From CAZELM01 sp964512995 (GTDB lineage Bacteria > CSSED10-310), in contig CAZELM010000018.1 of the NCBI GenBank assembly GCA_964512995.1, forward strand, positions 23,645 through 87,644: DNA of 64,000 bases. The letters are read 5' to 3'. Both the position numbers and the translations under genes were made by a program. Every line of letters begins with the position of its first letter. The stretch's first letter is position 1. Positions 61,154 through 64,000 of this stretch are shown here, piece after piece. Below the pieces are notes generated by a model. The model was given only the letters and a program-made list of their open reading frames with translations. It made no database searches and was not told the DNA's origin.

Positions 61154-61825
61154 ATGCATTTTTACTCTGCCATCACCATTCACCCAACCCCGGATCAGGT
61201 TTTGAATCAATTGTATCCCTGCCAGCGGGACCGAGATCACGGAGACCGGTTTCGATGCCAGGCTGAACAAGCGATTCAGGCAATTCAGTCGATACCACCT
61301 CCTTGCGGATTATATGTTATCCTGGAAAAATCAACTTTGAAGGATTGGCCTGCCATGGCGGACCAGGAGATGATCGCCGTTGCCTTGGTTACACTCGGGG
61401 CGGAATTCGATCGGATACTTTGTTCTCTCCGATTTCATCATGGTCGTCTGTTGGAGACATTGTTTCTCGACGCAGCAGGTTCACTTTGTGCAGAATTGGC
61501 ATGCGATGTCCTGGATAATGAAATCAGTCATGATATTGCGGCTCGCCATCTTCATCGATCCAGACGTTTCAGCCCCGGATTTCCCGGATTTCCTCTTGAG
61601 GAGCAGCATCATGTGTTCCAACGGTTACCCGCCCATGCAGTGGGTGTGACTCTGACCGCTAATATGATGATGAACCCAATAAAAACAGTATCATTCATCG
61701 TTTCTGCCGGGAGTTCTCCGGTGGATGACTGTTCAGACAGTCCACGATCAGCAGGTTGTGCCATTGGGAATTGTCCATATCACAACGAAAAACATCATTG
61801 TTCAAAATGGGAGGAAACCCCGTGA
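61154..61825 (+). CDS. Methionine-synthase activation-domain-like protein
   Basis: 223 residues. RRFSPGFPGFPLEEQ at 137-151 and LTANMMMNPIKTVSFIV at 167-183 match the AdoMet-binding activation domain of MetH (RxSPGY and the MxPxKSVS stretch). In MetH this domain reductively re-methylates inactive cob(II)alamin. As a free protein it could reactivate the neighbouring corrinoid protein. A Cys-rich tail (Cys193, 202, 207, 216, with CAIGNCPYH) could hold metal or redox centres and is unusual. ATG without a strong site, 12 bases after the previous gene; its stop overlaps the next start (GTGA). Confidence 0.82.
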   Translation: MHFYSAITIHPTPDQVLNQLYPCQRDRDHGDRFRCQAEQAIQAIQSIPPPCGLYVILEKSTLKDWPAMADQEMIAVALVTLGAEFDRILCSLRFHHGRLLETLFLDAAGSLCAELACDVLDNEISHDIAARHLHRSRRFSPGFPGFPLEEQHHVFQRLPAHAVGVTLTANMMMNPIKTVSFIVSAGSSPVDDCSDSPRSAGCAIGNCPYHNEKHHCSKWEETP

Positions 61826-63303
61826 ATGTATTCGTTCCCCAACTGAAAATCCTCGATGATCATATGATCCAGACCATCATCGGTCAGGCATGGTCCGTAT
61901 TGGAGACGATCGGTGTCGAGATTGAGGATACAGATGTTTTATCCACCATGAAACAACATGATCTGAAAGTGGATTCCTCCCGAAGACGCGTGTTTTTCAC
62001 ACGAAAAGCATGTGAACGATACCTCGAAACAGCACCCGGACAATTTTGTCTTTACAGCCGGGATCACACCACGGAGCACATCATTGGCGGCCGCCATGTC
62101 CACTACGATCCTGGCTCTGCAGCCGTATTTTGGCTGGATCCCGGAGCCAATACCTATCGCCGGCCAGTTTCACGGGATTGTAAAGATCTTGCGATTCTGA
62201 CTGACTCCCTGCCGAATTATCATTTCCAATCGACAGGGATTGTACCATCGGATGTTCCAGAGCCGTTTGCAGATTGCCATCGGTTGATATTCGCGCTGAC
62301 TTTCTGTTCAAAATCCATCATTACTGGAACATTCCGGAAAGAATCGTTTGGTGTGATCCAAAAAATGCTGGAAGTCGTGGCTGGTAATTCCGAATCGCTA
62401 CGGAAATACCCGATCGCCGTATTCGATTGCTGCCCGTCCCCTCCCCTTCGATGGAGCACTCTGACGTTGTCTGCATTGTTGGATTGCGCTCGTTCCGGAA
62501 TTCCCGCAGAGATCGTCTCCATGCCACTGGCTGGTGCGACCGCTCCTGCAACATTGATCGGAGCGGTTGTCCAGCACACGGCCGAGAGCTTGTCCGGCGT
62601 TTTACTCCATCAGATAACAGGACCAGGTTCTCCGATCGTCTGGGGAGGATCTCCTGCCGCGTTTGACATGCGATATGGCACAACTCCTATGGGATCAATG
62701 GAAACAATGATGATTGACATGGCATATACGCAGATCGGTAAAACATTGAATCTGCCAACGCATGCTTACATGGCCTGTTCGGATGCCAAGATTCCGGATT
62801 ACCAGGCAGGAATGGAAACCGGAATTGGAGCGGTACTGGCTGCGTTAAGTGGCATCAATATCGTATCCGGTCCAGGATTTCTCAATTATGAAAATACGCA
62901 AAGCATGGAAAAATTAGTGATGGACCACGACACATGCAACCTGGCTTATCGGTTGATACAAGGCATCCATCCGCATCCGGAGCTTGATCCGGTGGAAATC
63001 ATTGCGAGACGGGCTGAAGATGGCAAGTTCTTGTTCGATCAGTCAACACGTCAGGTACACCGCCAGGAAATCATGTCGGCTGGAAAAACCGTATTCCGGG
63101 GTTCTGCTGACGAGTGGATTCGACTGGGATCCCCAGATACACGCCAACTCGCTCAACAAGCGCTTGAACATCTGATACCCACCTCATCACAAACATTGGA
63201 CAGGACACGAACCGAGTCATTGGTGCAGATACTCCTCGAAGAAGCGGATCGGATGGGAATCAAGCCTCAGATTTTAGAGATACTCAGAACCTATCTCCCT
63301 TAG
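61822..63303 (+). CDS. MttB-superfamily (trimethylamine/quaternary-amine) corrinoid methyltransferase
   Basis: 493 residues from the GTG at 61822, set by GGAGG six bases upstream and a GTGA overlap. VLETIGVEIEDTDVL near the N-terminus, PLAGATAPATLIGAVVQHTA and the glycine-rich PIVWGGSPAAFDMRYGTTPM are family features. No in-frame amber codon, so it is a non-pyrrolysine member. Characterised members of that kind demethylate glycine betaine, proline betaine, carnitine or similar quaternary amines. With the three upstream genes it should feed methyl groups through corrinoid to homocysteine. The exact substrate is not readable from sequence. Confidence 0.9.
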   Translation: MNVFVPQLKILDDHMIQTIIGQAWSVLETIGVEIEDTDVLSTMKQHDLKVDSSRRRVFFTRKACERYLETAPGQFCLYSRDHTTEHIIGGRHVHYDPGSAAVFWLDPGANTYRRPVSRDCKDLAILTDSLPNYHFQSTGIVPSDVPEPFADCHRLIFALTFCSKSIITGTFRKESFGVIQKMLEVVAGNSESLRKYPIAVFDCCPSPPLRWSTLTLSALLDCARSGIPAEIVSMPLAGATAPATLIGAVVQHTAESLSGVLLHQITGPGSPIVWGGSPAAFDMRYGTTPMGSMETMMIDMAYTQIGKTLNLPTHAYMACSDAKIPDYQAGMETGIGAVLAALSGINIVSGPGFLNYENTQSMEKLVMDHDTCNLAYRLIQGIHPHPELDPVEIIARRAEDGKFLFDQSTRQVHRQEIMSAGKTVFRGSADEWIRLGSPDTRQLAQQALEHLIPTSSQTLDRTRTESLVQILLEEADRMGIKPQILEILRTYLP

Positions 63304-63519
63304 AAAAATCCCCTGACCAGCAACATAACGCGTCCGGTAATAATCGATTGTGCCAGTCGAGATACTCCTGTTTTATCCGAATTTGAATTTCCCGGATACA
63401 CATCAGATCCCGTAGCTGTTATGGGAAATATCGACTTTATCGATGTCTTAGGTTCTCATCGAAGATATCGGTATCCCATTCGATCATGCGGTAAATCAAC
63501 CCCATTTCAAGCGAATTGG

Positions 63520-64000
63520 TTAGCGTCTCCCGGATAGATGCTTGTTGTCGATCCATGAATCGACTTTGAGATCTGGATCAAATGGATCAGCACACGAACC
63601 GATCCCCAAGGCGAAATAGAATATCTGCTGAGCATCTCCTGCAGAGATTACACCATCAGCATTGCAATCTGCAGCGCAAAATTCCTGTGGCGTGGGGTGA
63701 TAGGTCTCTAATGCAATGTAAAAGGCGAGTTGAGAGTCCCCAGCCGAGATTACTCCATCCATACTGACATCTCCGGTATGAAGACAAATCGGTGTCGGCG
63801 TGTCAATGGGAGTATCCGTTGGAATTGGTGTCATCGTCGGTGTGTCGGTTGGAATGTTCGTTGGAGTCGGTGTCATCGTCGGTGTGTCGGTTGGAATGTT
63901 CGTTGGAGTCGGTGTCTGTGTCGGTGTGTCAGTTGGAATGTTCGTTGGAGTCGGTGTCTGTGTCGGTGTGTCAGTTGGAATGTTCGTTGGAGTCGGTGTC
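63520..64000 (-). CDS. C-terminal part of a dockerin protein with Thr/Pro linker, cut by the window edge
   Basis: Leftward gene; only the end is in the window. From the edge it reads a repeated Thr/Pro linker (TPTNIPTDTPTQTP units), then a dockerin-like pair of Ca-binding repeats, DVSMDGVISAGD and DCNADGVISAGD, each followed by a helix (SQLAFYIAL, AQQIFYFALG), and a short tail. Dockerins bind cohesins. The upstream catalytic or other domain is outside the window. 216 bases of featureless sequence separate it from the convergent MttB-like gene. Confidence 0.85.
   Translation of the reverse strand, partial: TPTPTNIPTDTPTQTPTPTNIPTDTPTQTPTPTNIPTDTPTMTPTPTNIPTDTPTMTPIPTDTPIDTPTPICLHTGDVSMDGVISAGDSQLAFYIALETYHPTPQEFCAADCNADGVISAGDAQQIFYFALGIGSCADPFDPDLKVDSWIDNKHLSGRR
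63851..64000 (-). repeat. 42-base tandem repeat coding 14-residue Thr/Pro units
   Basis: GGAATGTTCGTTGGAGTCGG recurs at 63851, 63893, 63935 and 63977, a period of exactly 42 bases, continuing past the edge. More degenerate units extend left to about 63800. Different in length and sequence from the 132-base repeat of the cohesin gene. Confidence 0.9.

Noticed and set aside
61822..63303. Pyrrolysine-containing MttB
   Set aside because: The frame is read through to a normal stop with no in-frame amber codon, and no pyl genes are in the window; it is a non-pyrrolysine superfamily member.

Overview
The window looks like a contig from an uncultured, anaerobic, Gram-negative (diderm) bacterium of moderate GC content. 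Diderm character is suggested by a TonB-dependent-receptor-like protein, a DUF2490 beta-barrel and several lipoproteins. Fermentative metabolism is suggested by pyruvate phosphate dikinase, phosphate acetyltransferase and a Na+-translocating methylmalonyl-CoA decarboxylase. Threonine/proline 'PT' linkers with cohesin- and dockerin-like modules occur at two places. TTG and GTG starts are common. I cannot name the phylum with confidence. The right edge cuts a gene, the left edge cuts rpe, and a block of exactly 100 N marks a scaffold gap at 50656-50755.

Region by region. 1-13.1 kb is one long leftward run: a nucleotidyltransferase and an AmgK-like kinase (sugar salvage or cell wall), a tandem winged-helix protein, ppdK, a response regulator, two HEAT-repeat proteins, a family-4 uracil-DNA glycosylase, then def-fmt-PASTA protein-rpe. 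13.4-19.5 kb runs rightward: a NatAB-like ABC exporter whose second permease is fused to a CPBP protease, then pta, a small unknown gene and a Nudix hydrolase. 19.8-28 kb has a MalK-type ATPase coupled to a degenerate sulfatase-like lipoprotein, a Gld-type ABC module (ATPase, permease, GldG, DUF4340) and a TrmN6-like methyltransferase. 28-37 kb holds two AT-rich related membrane-anchored unknowns, a VIT/vWA protein, a SPOR-NlpC/P60 lipoprotein, a GNAT enzyme and a large outer-membrane receptor. 37-44.6 kb is leftward: an ABC exporter pair, a three-gene cassette (MurL/QueC-like PP-loop ATPase, DUF1611 P-loop protein, threonine-synthase-like PLP enzyme) and a DUF2490 barrel. 44.7-49.2 kb is a CysPTWA sulfate importer preceded by a small ribbon-helix-helix gene and a nest of inverted repeats. 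49.6-51.5 kb is the cohesin/PT protein with the scaffold gap.

51.8-59.5 kb is a complete methylmalonyl-CoA module. Leftward: carboxyltransferase, membrane anchor, biotin carrier, Na+ pump beta subunit, split mutase large subunit and epimerase. Rightward: the MeaB GTPase and the split B12-binding mutase subunit. It interconverts succinyl-CoA and propionyl-CoA while moving Na+. 59.6-63.3 kb, also corrinoid-based, is a four-gene operon: a corrinoid protein, a homocysteine S-methyltransferase, a methionine-synthase-activation-like protein and an MttB-superfamily methyltransferase without an in-frame amber codon. Together these predict a route from a methylated (probably quaternary) amine through corrinoid directly to methionine, with no pterin-binding module. 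The window ends in a dockerin/PT protein, a possible partner of the cohesin protein.

The most promising candidates for something undescribed are the MttB-corrinoid-homocysteine operon, the PLP/DUF1611/PP-loop cassette, and the ribbon-helix-helix gene with its operator-like repeats at the sulfate operon.
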